A stretch of 64,000 nucleotides of DNA, from NCBI GenBank assembly GCA_031081715.1, contig JAVHMA010000004.1, positions 1 through 64,000 on the forward strand, given 5' to 3'. The translations under genes and the position numbers were made by a program. Shown here piece after piece: positions 44,231 to 53,172 of the stretch; within the stretch, counting starts at the first letter, position 1; the number at the start of each line of letters is the position of its first letter. The DNA is from Armatimonadota bacterium. Its GTDB lineage: Bacteria; Sysuimicrobiota; Sysuimicrobiia; Sysuimicrobiales; Humicultoraceae. The notes beneath the pieces were generated by a model. The model saw only the letters and a program-made list of their open reading frames with translations. It was not told where the DNA came from and made no database searches.

Positions 44231-45652
44231 ATGAGCGACCTCACGCACAGAAGCGCCGTGCAGCTGGCCCGGGCCATCCGCGAGGGCCGGACCACGGCAC
44301 GCGCGGCGGTGGAGGCCTACCTGTCGCGGATCGCGGCGGTGGACCCGCAGGTTCGGGCGTATGTCACCATGCTGACCGACCGGGCGCGGGCGCAGGCCGA
44401 GGCGCTCGACGCCGAGGCCCGCGCGGGCCGCCTGCGCGGCCCGCTGCACGGGGTGCCCGTGGCGGTGAAAGACCTGCTGGCGGTCCGGGGCGTGGTGATG
44501 CGCGCCGGGTCCTCGGTGCTGGAGGAGGTGCCGGCCGCGGAGGATGCGACCGTCGTGCGCCGGCTGGAGGAGGCGGGTGCAATCGTGCTGGGCACGACCG
44601 CGCTGCACGAGGTCGCGCTCGGGGTGACCAGCGTCAACCCGGCTGGCCAGACCCCGCGCAACCCCTGGGGGCTCGACCGCATCACCGGCGGCTCGAGCGG
44701 CGGGTCGGCGGCCGCGGTCGCGGCCCGGCTCGCCGCCGCGGCGATCGGCTCGGACACCGGCGGCTCGATCCGGATTCCCGCGGGGTACTGCGGGATCGTC
44801 GGGCTCAAGCCCACCTTCGGGCGGGTGAGTCGCGCGGGCGCGCTCCCGCTCGCGGGTTCGTTCGACACCGTGGGACCGATGACGCGCACCGTGGAGGACG
44901 CGGCCTCGCTGCTGGAGGCCATCGCTGGGCACGACCCCGCCGATCCCGCCAGCCGCGACCATCCGACCGAGCCGTACCTGGAAGCGACCCGCCGAGACCC
45001 CGGGCCGGTGCGGCTGGGCCGGCTGGCGGGTCCCTTCTTCGAGGACGACCTGGACCCGGCTGTCGCCGCGGCGCTGGACGCCGCGCTCACCGCGGCCCTC
45101 GGCGCAGGCTGGACCGTGCAGGACGTTCGCCTGCAGACGGTCGCCGACGCCCAGGCCGCGCAGGTCGTTGTGCTGCTCGCCGAGGCCGCCGCGTTCCACG
45201 CGGCGCGGTTCCCCGGGCGGTGGGACCGCTACGCGCCCGACGTGCGCGCGCTGCTCGAGCAGGGCCGGGCCACGCCGCCCGAGGCGGTGGCGGCCGCGCG
45301 CGAGGTGCTCTCCCGCGTGCAGGCCGAGGTCGCGGACGTCTTCGCGCGGGTGGACGTCCTCCTCGGGCCGGCCCTGCCAGGCGGCGCACCGCGGGCAGCC
45401 GAGGTCCACCCCGATGCGCCGTCGTGGATGGAGGCGCGTCGGCGCATCGCCCGGTTCTCGCGGCTCTACAACGCCACGGGCCTTCCGGCGCTGGTCCTGC
45501 CGGCCGGGCTGACGTCCGAGGGGTTGCCCGTCGGCGTGCAGCTCGCCGCCCCGGCGTTCGGTGAAAGCCGACTGCTCGCCGCGGCGCGCCGTCTGGAGGC
45601 CGCGCTCGGCTGGACACTTCCGGTGCTGCCGGAGAGCCGCGCGACAACGTGA
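44231..45652 (+). CDS. Amidase-signature-family hydrolase
   Basis: A 473-residue amidase. The Ser-cisSer-Lys triad is visible: Lys in VAVKDLLAVRG, cis-Ser in ITGGSSGGSAAAVA and nucleophile Ser in GSDTGGSIRIPAGYCG. Family members include indoleacetamide hydrolase, allophanate hydrolase and GatA. The absence of gatB and gatC nearby argues against tRNA amidotransferase. GGGAGGAG lies upstream of the ATG. The substrate is not predictable. Confidence 0.92.
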   Translation: MSDLTHRSAVQLARAIREGRTTARAAVEAYLSRIAAVDPQVRAYVTMLTDRARAQAEALDAEARAGRLRGPLHGVPVAVKDLLAVRGVVMRAGSSVLEEVPAAEDATVVRRLEEAGAIVLGTTALHEVALGVTSVNPAGQTPRNPWGLDRITGGSSGGSAAAVAARLAAAAIGSDTGGSIRIPAGYCGIVGLKPTFGRVSRAGALPLAGSFDTVGPMTRTVEDAASLLEAIAGHDPADPASRDHPTEPYLEATRRDPGPVRLGRLAGPFFEDDLDPAVAAALDAALTAALGAGWTVQDVRLQTVADAQAAQVVVLLAEAAAFHAARFPGRWDRYAPDVRALLEQGRATPPEAVAAAREVLSRVQAEVADVFARVDVLLGPALPGGAPRAAEVHPDAPSWMEARRRIARFSRLYNATGLPALVLPAGLTSEGLPVGVQLAAPAFGESRLLAAARRLEAALGWTLPVLPESRATT

Positions 45653-45734
45653 CGAGCGACGGCGTGAGAGGAAGGCGTTCGGGCTGACGCGAAAGGGTGG
45701 GCCGGGCTTGCACGGACGGCAGGTGAACGCCCGT

Positions 45735-47528
45735 ATGAATGCATCCACGCTGACGAGACCGGACGCGTGGCACGCGGTCCGGCGCCTGGCGCTGGCGACC
45801 AGCATCGCCACCTGGGTCCTCCTGCTGGTCGGCGCCACGGTCAGCACCATGGGCGCCGGCCTGGCGTGCCCGGACTGGCCGCTGTGCCACGGCCGACTCA
45901 TCCCACCGCTGGACCGTCTGGTCCTGATCGAATACGGGCACCGACTGCTGGCCTCGGCGGTGGGCGCGATGATGCTCGCGCTTGCGGTAATGGTCTGGCG
46001 GCGCGAGCCCCGGGGGGGGCTTCGCGGGCTGTCCGCGGCGCTGCTCGGGTTACTGGCGGCGCAGGTGCTCCTGGGTGGGGCCACCGTGCTGTCGCGACTC
46101 ACGCCGGCCGTCGTGGGCACGCACCTGCTTGTGGCCGTGACGTTCCTCGCGCTGCTGGCCGCCTTCACCGCGAGGGCCTGGTGGGCGACCGGCGCCGGGG
46201 CACCGCCGGCGCCCGCGCCGGGGTTCGCGCGCCTGGCGCACGTCGCGCTCGCGCTCGCCTTCGTGCAGGTCGCGCTGGGCGGCTACACCAGCGCGTTCGG
46301 CGCGGGCCTCGCGTGCCCGGACTTCCCGCTGTGCCGGGGCCGGCTGTTCCCGTCGCCCGACCCACTGATCCTCTTGCACTACACGCACCGCCTCGTCGCG
46401 CTGGCGCTGACCGTCGCCGTGGCCGCGCTCGCCGGCCGCGCCCGCGGAAGCGCCGACCGCGCCACGCGCGTGGCGGCCGCGGCCGCCGCGGCCGCGGTGA
46501 TCGCGCAGGTCGTGCTGGGCGCATTCGTCGTCTGGACGCGCATCGCGCCGGCCGTGCGAATCGCCCACCTGGGCGGCGCCGGCGCGCTGATGGCGGCGCT
46601 CGCGGTCTTGCTGGTGCGCGTGCGCCTGGTCGCGGCCGACGCGGCGGCGCCCGCGGCGGCGGGCCGGCGGCCGGTCGTGGCGGACTATCTGGCACTCACC
46701 AAGCCGCGGATCATCGTGCTCCTGCTGGTGACCACGATCACCACGATGGTGGTCGCCGCGGGCGGCATGGTGGCGTGGACGCTGGCGGTCTACACCCTGC
46801 TCGGCGGCGCGCTGGCCGCCGGCGCCGCCAACGCCATCAACTGCTACTGGGACCGCGACGTGGATGCGCTCATGCGCCGCACCCGCGGCCGGCCGCTGCC
46901 GGCCCGGCGGGTCGCGCCGGCCTCGGCGCTCGCCTTCGGGGGGGTGCTGGCCGCGGCGTCGGTGTTGTTGCTCGGGCTCAACGTGAACTGGCTGGCGGCC
47001 GGGCTCGCCCTCGCCGGCATCGTCTACTACGTCGGCATCTACACGATCTGGCTGAAGCGGACCACGCCGCAGAACATCGTCATCGGCGGCGCGGCCGGCG
47101 CCGTGCCGCCGCTCGTCGGCTGGGCGGCGGTCAGGGGTGACGTCGGGCTGCCGGCGATCCTGCTGTTCGCCGTCATCTTCTTGTGGACGCCGCCGCACTT
47201 CTGGGCGCTGGCGCTCCACCGCGCCGACGACTACCGCGCCGCGCGCATCCCGATGCTGCCGGTCGTGCGCGGGACGGCCGAGACGGTCCGTCAGATGATG
47301 CTCTACACCGCCGCGCTGGTCGCGGCCACGTTCCTGCTCGCGGCGTACGGCGGACTCGGCCGCCTCTACCTGGCGGCGGCGGTGGCGCTGGCCGTGCCGT
47401 TCATAGGGTTGGTCGCGCTGCTCGCGCGGCGCACGACCGCGGGCAGGGCGCGGGCGCTCTTCGGGTACTCGATCGTCTACCTGGGCCTGTTGTTCGTGGC
47501 CATGGCGGTGGATCGTCTGATCGGATGA
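45735..47528 (+). CDS. ctaAB: Fused heme A synthase-protoheme IX farnesyltransferase (CtaA-CtaB)
   Basis: A 597-residue fusion. Residues 1-305 are CtaA-like, with two repeats each containing a Cys pair (LACPDWPLCHG and LACPDFPLCRG) and heme-ligand His residues (EYGHRLLAS, HYTHRLVAL). Residues 315-597 are CtaB/Cox10, with the prenyl-diphosphate motif NCYWDRDVDALMRRTRGRPLP and DDYRAARIPMLPVV. One polypeptide would convert heme B to O and then A for the aa3 oxidase encoded downstream. ATG 45735 has AGGTGA 8 bp upstream. Confidence 0.94.
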   Translation: MNASTLTRPDAWHAVRRLALATSIATWVLLLVGATVSTMGAGLACPDWPLCHGRLIPPLDRLVLIEYGHRLLASAVGAMMLALAVMVWRREPRGGLRGLSAALLGLLAAQVLLGGATVLSRLTPAVVGTHLLVAVTFLALLAAFTARAWWATGAGAPPAPAPGFARLAHVALALAFVQVALGGYTSAFGAGLACPDFPLCRGRLFPSPDPLILLHYTHRLVALALTVAVAALAGRARGSADRATRVAAAAAAAAVIAQVVLGAFVVWTRIAPAVRIAHLGGAGALMAALAVLLVRVRLVAADAAAPAAAGRRPVVADYLALTKPRIIVLLLVTTITTMVVAAGGMVAWTLAVYTLLGGALAAGAANAINCYWDRDVDALMRRTRGRPLPARRVAPASALAFGGVLAAASVLLLGLNVNWLAAGLALAGIVYYVGIYTIWLKRTTPQNIVIGGAAGAVPPLVGWAAVRGDVGLPAILLFAVIFLWTPPHFWALALHRADDYRAARIPMLPVVRGTAETVRQMMLYTAALVAATFLLAAYGGLGRLYLAAAVALAVPFIGLVALLARRTTAGRARALFGYSIVYLGLLFVAMAVDRLIG

Positions 47529-47548
47529 CGGGAGCACGGAGGAGTCGG

Positions 47549-47585
47549 CGCGCCGCGGGCCTAATACCCCTTGTATCGCGGCGCG
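47549..47585 (+). other. Inverted repeat between ctaAB and ctaC
   Basis: Nine-bp arms CGCGCCGCG (47549-47557) and CGCGGCGCG (47577-47585) enclose 19 nt that are AT-richer than the surroundings. It could be an mRNA processing hairpin or an operator for ctaC. There is no U-tract, so it is not a clear terminator. Confidence 0.35.
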
Positions 47586-47639
47586 ACGGGTCGCGCACTC
47601 CCCTCGACGGCGGACGCCCAGCGGGATAGGATCGGAGAG

Positions 47640-48488
47640 ATGGCGAACGCGCCACAGCACAGCGACGCACGCGGCACCGGGCTGGCGGTGGCGCTGCTCA
47701 TCGTCGGCCTGGTCGTAGTCGGCGGGGTGGGCGCGACGCTGTACGCGACCGGCCGATGGTGGCTGCCCCCGGTTGCCTCCGCGCACGGCGTCGCCATCGA
47801 CCGGCTCTTCTACTCGACACTCGTCATCACCGGCGTCGTCTTCATCGGCGTCCACGTGCTGCTGGCCCTGTTCGTGTGGCGGTTCGCCGCCCGCGGCGCG
47901 GGGCGCGCGGTCTACTTCCACGACCACCGCCGGCTCGAGCTCACGTACACGATCATCCCCGCGATCGCGCTCGCGATCATGGTGGCGATGAGCGGGATCG
48001 TCTGGGCGCGCGTGCGCCTGGGTGCGCCTCCGGCCGACGCGCTGGTGGTGGACGTGCGCGGCGAGCAGTTCGCCTGGCTGGCGCGCTATCCCGGGCCCGA
48101 CGGTCGGTTCGGCCGGGTGGACCCGAGGCGCATCGACGCGCGGACGAACCCCATGGGTCTGGACCCCGAGGACCCGGCAGCCCGCGACGACGTCGTCTCG
48201 CGGACCCTGCACCTGGTCGTCGGCCGGCCGGTGCGCGTCCAGCTGCGGTCCACCGGCGTGCTGCACAGCTTCTTCGTCCCGGAGTTTCGGGTGAAGCAGG
48301 ACACCGTGCCGGGAATGACGATCGAGATCTGGTTTACCCCCACGCGGGAGGGGCAGTTTGAGATCGCCTGCGCGGAGCTGTGCGGCATCGGGCACTACGC
48401 GATGCGGGGCCAGGTCGTGGTGCAGTCGCCGGAGGCGTTCGCGGCCTGGCTGGCCCAGCAGCGCCCGGCGTTGGCGCCGGCGCCCTAG
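47640..48488 (+). CDS. ctaC: Cytochrome c oxidase subunit II
   Basis: A 282-residue subunit with an N-terminal membrane anchor (about residues 14-36), a second helix near 55-80 and a third at 100-120, then a cupredoxin domain. The CuA site is intact: CAELCGIGHYAM, with the earlier His in STGVLHSFFVPEFRVKQD. It accepts electrons from cytochrome c; no fused heme c domain (CxxCH) is present. GGAGAG lies directly before the ATG. It is followed by ctaD after 23 bp. Confidence 0.95.
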   Translation: MANAPQHSDARGTGLAVALLIVGLVVVGGVGATLYATGRWWLPPVASAHGVAIDRLFYSTLVITGVVFIGVHVLLALFVWRFAARGAGRAVYFHDHRRLELTYTIIPAIALAIMVAMSGIVWARVRLGAPPADALVVDVRGEQFAWLARYPGPDGRFGRVDPRRIDARTNPMGLDPEDPAARDDVVSRTLHLVVGRPVRVQLRSTGVLHSFFVPEFRVKQDTVPGMTIEIWFTPTREGQFEIACAELCGIGHYAMRGQVVVQSPEAFAAWLAQQRPALAPAP

Positions 48489-48511
48489 CGCCGGACGGGA
48501 GGGAGCGAGCG

Positions 48512-50494
48512 GTGGAAGGCACGGAAGGCGGGCTGCGGGACGCGCAGGGGCGCCGGATCGCGCCGGGCGCGAAGGTCCGCAGCGGCGAGCTCGAGGGCAC
48601 CGTGGCCCGCGTCGAGCCGGCCTACGGCGTCCTGACCATCATCACCGAGGCCGCCCGCGCCGGCAAGACCGAGCGCATGGTCCGCGCGTCCACGGTGGAG
48701 GTGCTCGAGGAGGCCCCACAGCGCCCGCACCACGAGCCGTTCATCCGGCGCTACATTTTCAGCCTGGATCACAAGGTCATCGGCATCCAGTACCTGTTCA
48801 CCTCGCTGTTCATGGCGCTGGTCGGCGGCGTGCTGGCGATGCTGATCCGCCTGCAGCTCGGCTGGCCCGGGGTCCGGTGGGGCCTGGCCGCCGCGCTCTT
48901 CCCCGGCGGGTTCGCCGGCGGCCAGATGAAGCCCGACTTCTACCTGGCCGTGGTGACGATGCACGGGACCATCATGGTCTTCTTCGTGCTCACCACGGTG
49001 CTCTCGGGCGGGTTCGGGAACTTCCTGATCCCTCTGCAGATCGGTGCGCGGGACATGGCGTTCCCGTGGATGAACATGATGTCCTACTGGCTGCTGGTGC
49101 CGGCGATCGTCGTGCTGCTGGCGTCGTTCTTCGTCACCGGCGGCGCCGCCGGCGGCGGGTGGACCGCCTACCCGCCGCTCTCGGCCATTCCGGCCGCGGC
49201 GCCGGGGTCCGGGCTGGGCCAGACGCTCTGGCTGGTGGCGCTGGCGATCCTGATCGTCGCGCTCCTGTTCGGATCGCTCAACTACATCACCACCATCCTC
49301 CAGCTCCGCACGCGCGGCATGTCCATGATGCGGCTCCCGCTGACCATCTGGGGGCTCTTCGTCACCGCGGTGCTGATGCTGCTTTCCTTCCCAGTGCTCT
49401 TCGCCGCGGCGATCATGCTGCTGTTCGACCGCCTGGGCGGGACGAGCTTCTTCGTGCCCGCCGGGGTCTACGTCGGCGGCGAGGTGCTCTCGCACGCCGG
49501 GGGCAACCCGCTGCTCTGGCAGCACCTGTTCTGGTTCCTCGGCCACCCCGAGGTCTACGTGCTCATCCTGCCCGCGATGGGCATGGTCTCCGACATCATG
49601 GCGACCCACGGCCGCAAGCCGGTGTTCGGCTATCAGTTCATGGTGGGGTCGATCGTCGCGATCGGCGTGCTCAGCTTCCTGGTGTGGGCGCACCACATGT
49701 ACACGAGCGGGATGAACCCCCTGGTGGCCATGGCGTTCATGACCACGACGCTGGCCATCGCGGTGCCGTCGGCGGTCAAGACGTTCAACTGGCTGGCCAC
49801 GCTGTGGGGTGCGCGCATCCAGTTCACGACGTCGATGCTCTACGCGATCGGGTTCGTCTCGCTGTTCGTCACCGGGGGCCTGACGGGCGTCTTCCTGGCG
49901 CAGCCGCCGGTGGACATCTACATGCACGACACGTTCTTCGTGGTGGCGCACTTCCACTTCGTCATGGCGTCCGCGGCGCTGTTCGGCGTCTTCGCCGGCA
50001 TCTACCACTGGTTCCCCAAGATGTTCGGCCGCTTCATGAACGAGCGGCTCGGCAAGATCCACTTCTGGCTGACCTTCATCGGCATCTACGCGACATTCTT
50101 CCCGATGCACTTCGCCGGCTTCTCCGGGATGATGCGGCGGATCTACTCGACCCAGGTCTACGCCTTCCTGGCGGACCTGGCGCCGCTGAACGTGTTCATC
50201 TCGGTGGCGGCCTTCGGCCTGGGGCTGGCGCAGCTCCTCTTCGTCTATAACTTCCTCTACAGCCTCCGCCGCGGCCCGGTGGCCGACCGCAACCCGTGGC
50301 GCGCGACCACCCTGGAGTGGGAGACGCCCTCGCCTCCGCCGCACGGCAACTTCCCGGACGAACTGCCGGTGGTGCACCGCTGGGCCTACGACTACAGCCT
50401 GCCTGGCGCGCCGGACGACTTCGTGCCGCAGACCACCCCGCTGCGGCCCGCGCCGGTGGCGGGCGGGCAGGACGCGGGGGGCCCGCAGGGCTGA
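48512..50494 (+). CDS. ctaD: Cytochrome c oxidase subunit I with N-terminal small beta-barrel-like extension
   Basis: A 660-residue heme-copper oxidase subunit I. Heme and CuB ligands and the cross-linked Tyr are in TMHGTIMVFF, WQHLFWFLGHPEVYVLILP, VWAHHMYTSG and VVAHFHFVMASAALFG, so this is an A-type oxidase with a full active site. The first 70 residues are unusual: GAKVRSGELEGTVARVEPAYGVLTIITEAA...TERMVRASTVEVLEE looks like a PRC-barrel/DUF2171-type cytosolic module ahead of the core, which begins at PFIRRYIFSLDHK. GTG 48512 follows GGGAGGGAGCG. The stop overlaps the next start (TGATG). Confidence 0.95.
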   Translation: MEGTEGGLRDAQGRRIAPGAKVRSGELEGTVARVEPAYGVLTIITEAARAGKTERMVRASTVEVLEEAPQRPHHEPFIRRYIFSLDHKVIGIQYLFTSLFMALVGGVLAMLIRLQLGWPGVRWGLAAALFPGGFAGGQMKPDFYLAVVTMHGTIMVFFVLTTVLSGGFGNFLIPLQIGARDMAFPWMNMMSYWLLVPAIVVLLASFFVTGGAAGGGWTAYPPLSAIPAAAPGSGLGQTLWLVALAILIVALLFGSLNYITTILQLRTRGMSMMRLPLTIWGLFVTAVLMLLSFPVLFAAAIMLLFDRLGGTSFFVPAGVYVGGEVLSHAGGNPLLWQHLFWFLGHPEVYVLILPAMGMVSDIMATHGRKPVFGYQFMVGSIVAIGVLSFLVWAHHMYTSGMNPLVAMAFMTTTLAIAVPSAVKTFNWLATLWGARIQFTTSMLYAIGFVSLFVTGGLTGVFLAQPPVDIYMHDTFFVVAHFHFVMASAALFGVFAGIYHWFPKMFGRFMNERLGKIHFWLTFIGIYATFFPMHFAGFSGMMRRIYSTQVYAFLADLAPLNVFISVAAFGLGLAQLLFVYNFLYSLRRGPVADRNPWRATTLEWETPSPPPHGNFPDELPVVHRWAYDYSLPGAPDDFVPQTTPLRPAPVAGGQDAGGPQG

Positions 50495-51141
50495 TGGCCG
50501 CGCCCGCGCTCCGCGAGCGCCACGCCGCGCCGGGGCCGCCCCCTGCGCCCCCAGGGGACGGCGGCCGCTGGGAGCCCTCGCCCTCGCCGGCCGGCCGCGC
50601 GCCGGCGCGGGGGAGCGCCGCAGTCACCGGCGTCTGGTTGCTCGCTGGCGCGGTCGCCATCCTGTTCGTCGCGTTCACCAGCACCCTGCTCGTGCGTCGC
50701 GCCGAGGCCGACTGGCGCGCGGGCCCGTTCCCGCCCGCGTTCTGGGCCACCACGGGGGTGCTGCTGGCCAGCAGCGCGGCCGTGGAGCGCGCGCGCGCCC
50801 GCGGCCGGGCCGGCGACCTCGACGGGTTGCGCCGGGGCCTGTGGGTGGCGACCGCGCTCGGCGGGGCGTTTCTGGGCGGCCAGGTGGTCGCCTGGGGGGG
50901 GTTGCTGGCCGCCGGGGTGGGGCTGGCGACCAGCGCGCACGCGTCCTTCCTCTATCTGTTGACCGGGGCACATGCGCTCCACGTCGCCGGCGGCGTGGGC
51001 GCGCTGGCCTACGCCGGGTGGCGGGCGCACCGCGCGCTGGTCGCGCCGTCGGCGATGGAGGCCGCGACCCCGGCCGCGATCTACTGGCACGTCGTGGACG
51101 GGCTGTGGCTGTACGTGCTCGCCGTCCTCTTCATCCTGTGA
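50494..51141 (+). CDS. Cytochrome c oxidase subunit III-like membrane protein (first of two)
   Basis: A 215-residue protein with about five to six helices. The C-terminal half carries the subunit III pattern FLYLLTGAHALHVAGGVGALAYAG and YWHVVDGLWLYVLAVLFIL. The N-terminal 45 residues are Pro/Ala-rich and probably cytosolic. It is followed by a second CtaE-type gene, so the operon encodes two subunit III-like proteins, as in some Thermus/Rhodothermus-type oxidases where COX III is split or duplicated. It overlaps ctaD by 1 bp. Confidence 0.85.
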   Translation: MAAPALRERHAAPGPPPAPPGDGGRWEPSPSPAGRAPARGSAAVTGVWLLAGAVAILFVAFTSTLLVRRAEADWRAGPFPPAFWATTGVLLASSAAVERARARGRAGDLDGLRRGLWVATALGGAFLGGQVVAWGGLLAAGVGLATSAHASFLYLLTGAHALHVAGGVGALAYAGWRAHRALVAPSAMEAATPAAIYWHVVDGLWLYVLAVLFIL

Positions 51142-51162
51142 GGCGCGCCGGGGAGGCAGACG

Positions 51163-51783
51163 GTGGCATCGGCTGAGGCGACCCAGGATCAGGTGCTGCG
51201 CTCGGAGTGGGGCGGCGGGCGGTCGCCGTTCGCGGTGGGCTGGCCGAAGCTCATGATGTGGCTGTTCCTGGTGCAGGACACGCTGACGTTCGCCGGCCTG
51301 CTCACCGCGTACGGCTTCGTGCGAATCGCCGCCGGCCGCTGGCCCGTCCAGGAAGAGATCTTCAACCTCTACCTGGTCGGGTTTATGTCGTTCGTGCTGA
51401 TCTGCAGCAGCGCCACCATGGCGGTGGCGGTGGCGGCCTCACGCGCCGGAGAGCGCGACCGCGCGCTGCGCTACCTCCTCTACACCGTGCTCGGGGGGCT
51501 TGTCTTTCTCGGTTGCCAGGTCTACGAGTGGTCCCACTTCATCCACGAGGGCGCGCGGCTGTTCAACAACCCGTGGGGCGTGCCGCTGTTCTCGGCGACG
51601 TTCTTCATCATCACCGGCTTCCACGGCGCGCACGTGACCGCCGGCGTGATCTACCTGCTGGTCACGGCGGTGCGCCACCAGCGCCGCGAGATCCAGCCGG
51701 AGAGCGTGGAGATCGCGGGCCTGTACTGGCACTTCGTGGACCTGGTCTGGGTCTTCATCTTCGTCCTGCTCTATCTGCTCTAG
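51163..51783 (+). CDS. ctaE: Cytochrome c oxidase subunit III (second of two)
   Basis: A 206-residue, five-helix subunit III. Diagnostic segments are GWPKLMMWLFLVQDTLTFAGLL, LGCQVYEWSHFIHEG, FFIITGFHGAHVTAGVIYLL and the terminal GLYWHFVDLVWVFIFVLLYLL. It stabilises subunit I and its proton uptake side. GTG 51163 has GGGGAGG upstream. The next gene follows after 11 bp. Confidence 0.94.
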   Translation: MASAEATQDQVLRSEWGGGRSPFAVGWPKLMMWLFLVQDTLTFAGLLTAYGFVRIAAGRWPVQEEIFNLYLVGFMSFVLICSSATMAVAVAASRAGERDRALRYLLYTVLGGLVFLGCQVYEWSHFIHEGARLFNNPWGVPLFSATFFIITGFHGAHVTAGVIYLLVTAVRHQRREIQPESVEIAGLYWHFVDLVWVFIFVLLYLL

Positions 51784-51794
51784 GGAGGGAGACG

Positions 51795-52100
51795 GTGTCG
51801 GAGGGCGAGGGCGGCCGGCCGCACGGCGGGTACCGGGTCTACTGGGTGGTCTGGTTCTGGCTGCTGGTCATTACCGTGCTCGAGCTCGGCGTGGTGCTGG
51901 TGCACGTGCCCCGGACGTTGCTCGCGATCATGCTGGTGGTGCTGGCGCTGATGAAGGCCTGGCTCATCATCGCGTACTTCATGCATCTGAAGTACGAGCG
52001 GCTGAGCTTCATCTACGCGGTCATCACGCCGCTGTTCCTCGGCGTCATCCTCTTCTTCGCCCTGGTGCCCGACGCGCTGGACGTGCTGCGCCTGCGCTGA
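51795..52100 (+). CDS. ctaF: Cytochrome c oxidase subunit IV (CtaF-like)
   Basis: A 101-residue protein with three helices. The pattern YWVVWFWLLVITVLELGVV, then MLVVLALMKAWLIIAYFMHLKYE, matches the prokaryotic COX IV/CyoD-type small subunit. GTG 51795 is preceded by GGGAGGGAG. It is the last gene of the oxidase operon; a weak 6-bp hairpin (52126-52142) follows. Confidence 0.9.
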   Translation: MSEGEGGRPHGGYRVYWVVWFWLLVITVLELGVVLVHVPRTLLAIMLVVLALMKAWLIIAYFMHLKYERLSFIYAVITPLFLGVILFFALVPDALDVLRLR

Positions 52101-52143
52101 CCGCCCCTGGGCTGCCCGAGTCGCGGGCACGTGGCCCGTGCCG

Positions 52144-52173
52144 TTGAGCCGCTGCGGCGAGGGAGTGTAGACT
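52144..52173 (+). promoter_or_regulatory. Possible promoter of the nucleotidyltransferase-fold gene
   Basis: TTGAGC (52144-52149), an 18-bp spacer and TAGACT (52168-52173) upstream of the GTG start at 52224. Both boxes match the sigma-70 consensus at 4/6. It is the only reasonable pair in the gap. Confidence 0.35.
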
Positions 52174-52223
52174 GGAGCGGGACAGGCGCCTCGTTCCCCT
52201 TCGCGACACCCTGGAGGCAGACT

Positions 52224-53126
52224 GTGCGGGCGATCGCAGCCCTGGCGGAGTTCTTCGGCGGCGCGCGTGAGGTTGCCGCGGCGTACCTCTACGGCCGCTA
52301 CCCCAGCGGGCCGAGCTTCCCGGACACCGACCTGGAGGTCGGCCTGGTGTTCCCACCGGGGGCGCAGGAAGACGAGATCCGGGAGTACCTGGAGCGGCTG
52401 TCCGAGGCCAACCCGCTCGGCGGCGAGCCGGGCATGCTCATGCCGTTCGCGCTGAACACGCACATCCCGCAGGTGGTACACGAGGTCCTGACGGGCGGGA
52501 CCGTGCTGGTGGACAACGACCCCGCGGCGCGGGCCGCGTTCGCCGAGACCGCGAGAGCCCGGATCGAGCGCGAGTGGCCGGCGATGCTGGACGACGCGCG
52601 TGAGGCGATCGCGCAGGCGCGCTCGCTCGGGCTGGCGGCCACGGCCGCCTCCGGCTACGTGGTCCCCCAGCCGCCGCGGTTCCTGGATCCCATCCGGGTA
52701 GGCTGGCGCCTGGGCCGCGTGCTGGCCTCGGTGGCCGTGATCGAGGCCACCACCCGCGACCTCGAGGCCGTCACGCGCGACCCCGACCGTCTCGGGCAGG
52801 TCGTCGGCTGGTTCAGCAACGCCTCGGGCGCGGCCACCGGGATCGCCAAGGCGATGCTGAACATTTTCGAGATGGAGCGCCCGCCGCGGCGGTGGCAGGT
52901 GTTCATCCCGATCGCCGACACGGGCCTGATCCCCATGGACCTGGCCCTGGCGCTGGGCGGGCTCGTCGAGCTGCGCTGGCAGTTCCTGGCTGGTAGCGGC
53001 ATGGTCGCCGCCGACCGGATCGTGACCGGCGTGCGGGGCGCCCTGCCGCATCTGCTCGCGTTCGCGCGGCAGGCAGCGTGGTACTGCGAGCTGCCGGGCG
53101 GCCGCGGGGACGCGAAGGTCCACTGA
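52224..53126 (+). CDS. Nucleotidyltransferase-fold (MNT-like) protein with C-terminal helical domain
   Basis: A 300-residue protein of uncertain function. Residues 15-45 resemble the minimal nucleotidyltransferase core (AAYLYGRYPSGPSFPDTDLEVGLVF). The D-x-D/E metal pair is kept, but the usual GSxARG start has become YGRYPSG. The remaining 200 residues are mostly helical, in the way HEPN-type domains are, but I cannot identify the R-x4-6-H motif of an active HEPN RNase. GTG 52224 follows GGAGG by 6 bp. It may be a degenerate MNT/HEPN fusion; this is not certain. Confidence 0.6.
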   Translation: MRAIAALAEFFGGAREVAAAYLYGRYPSGPSFPDTDLEVGLVFPPGAQEDEIREYLERLSEANPLGGEPGMLMPFALNTHIPQVVHEVLTGGTVLVDNDPAARAAFAETARARIEREWPAMLDDAREAIAQARSLGLAATAASGYVVPQPPRFLDPIRVGWRLGRVLASVAVIEATTRDLEAVTRDPDRLGQVVGWFSNASGAATGIAKAMLNIFEMERPPRRWQVFIPIADTGLIPMDLALALGGLVELRWQFLAGSGMVAADRIVTGVRGALPHLLAFARQAAWYCELPGGRGDAKVH

Positions 53127-53172
53127 CGGCGGTCATCGCGCGGCCGCCGTCGGAGAACGGAGGAGGGAGAAC

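Noticed and set aside
52126-52142. Short hairpin GGCACG/CGTGCC after ctaF as a terminator
   Set aside because: Only a 6-bp stem, no U-tract and close overlap with the next promoter; too weak to list as a terminator.
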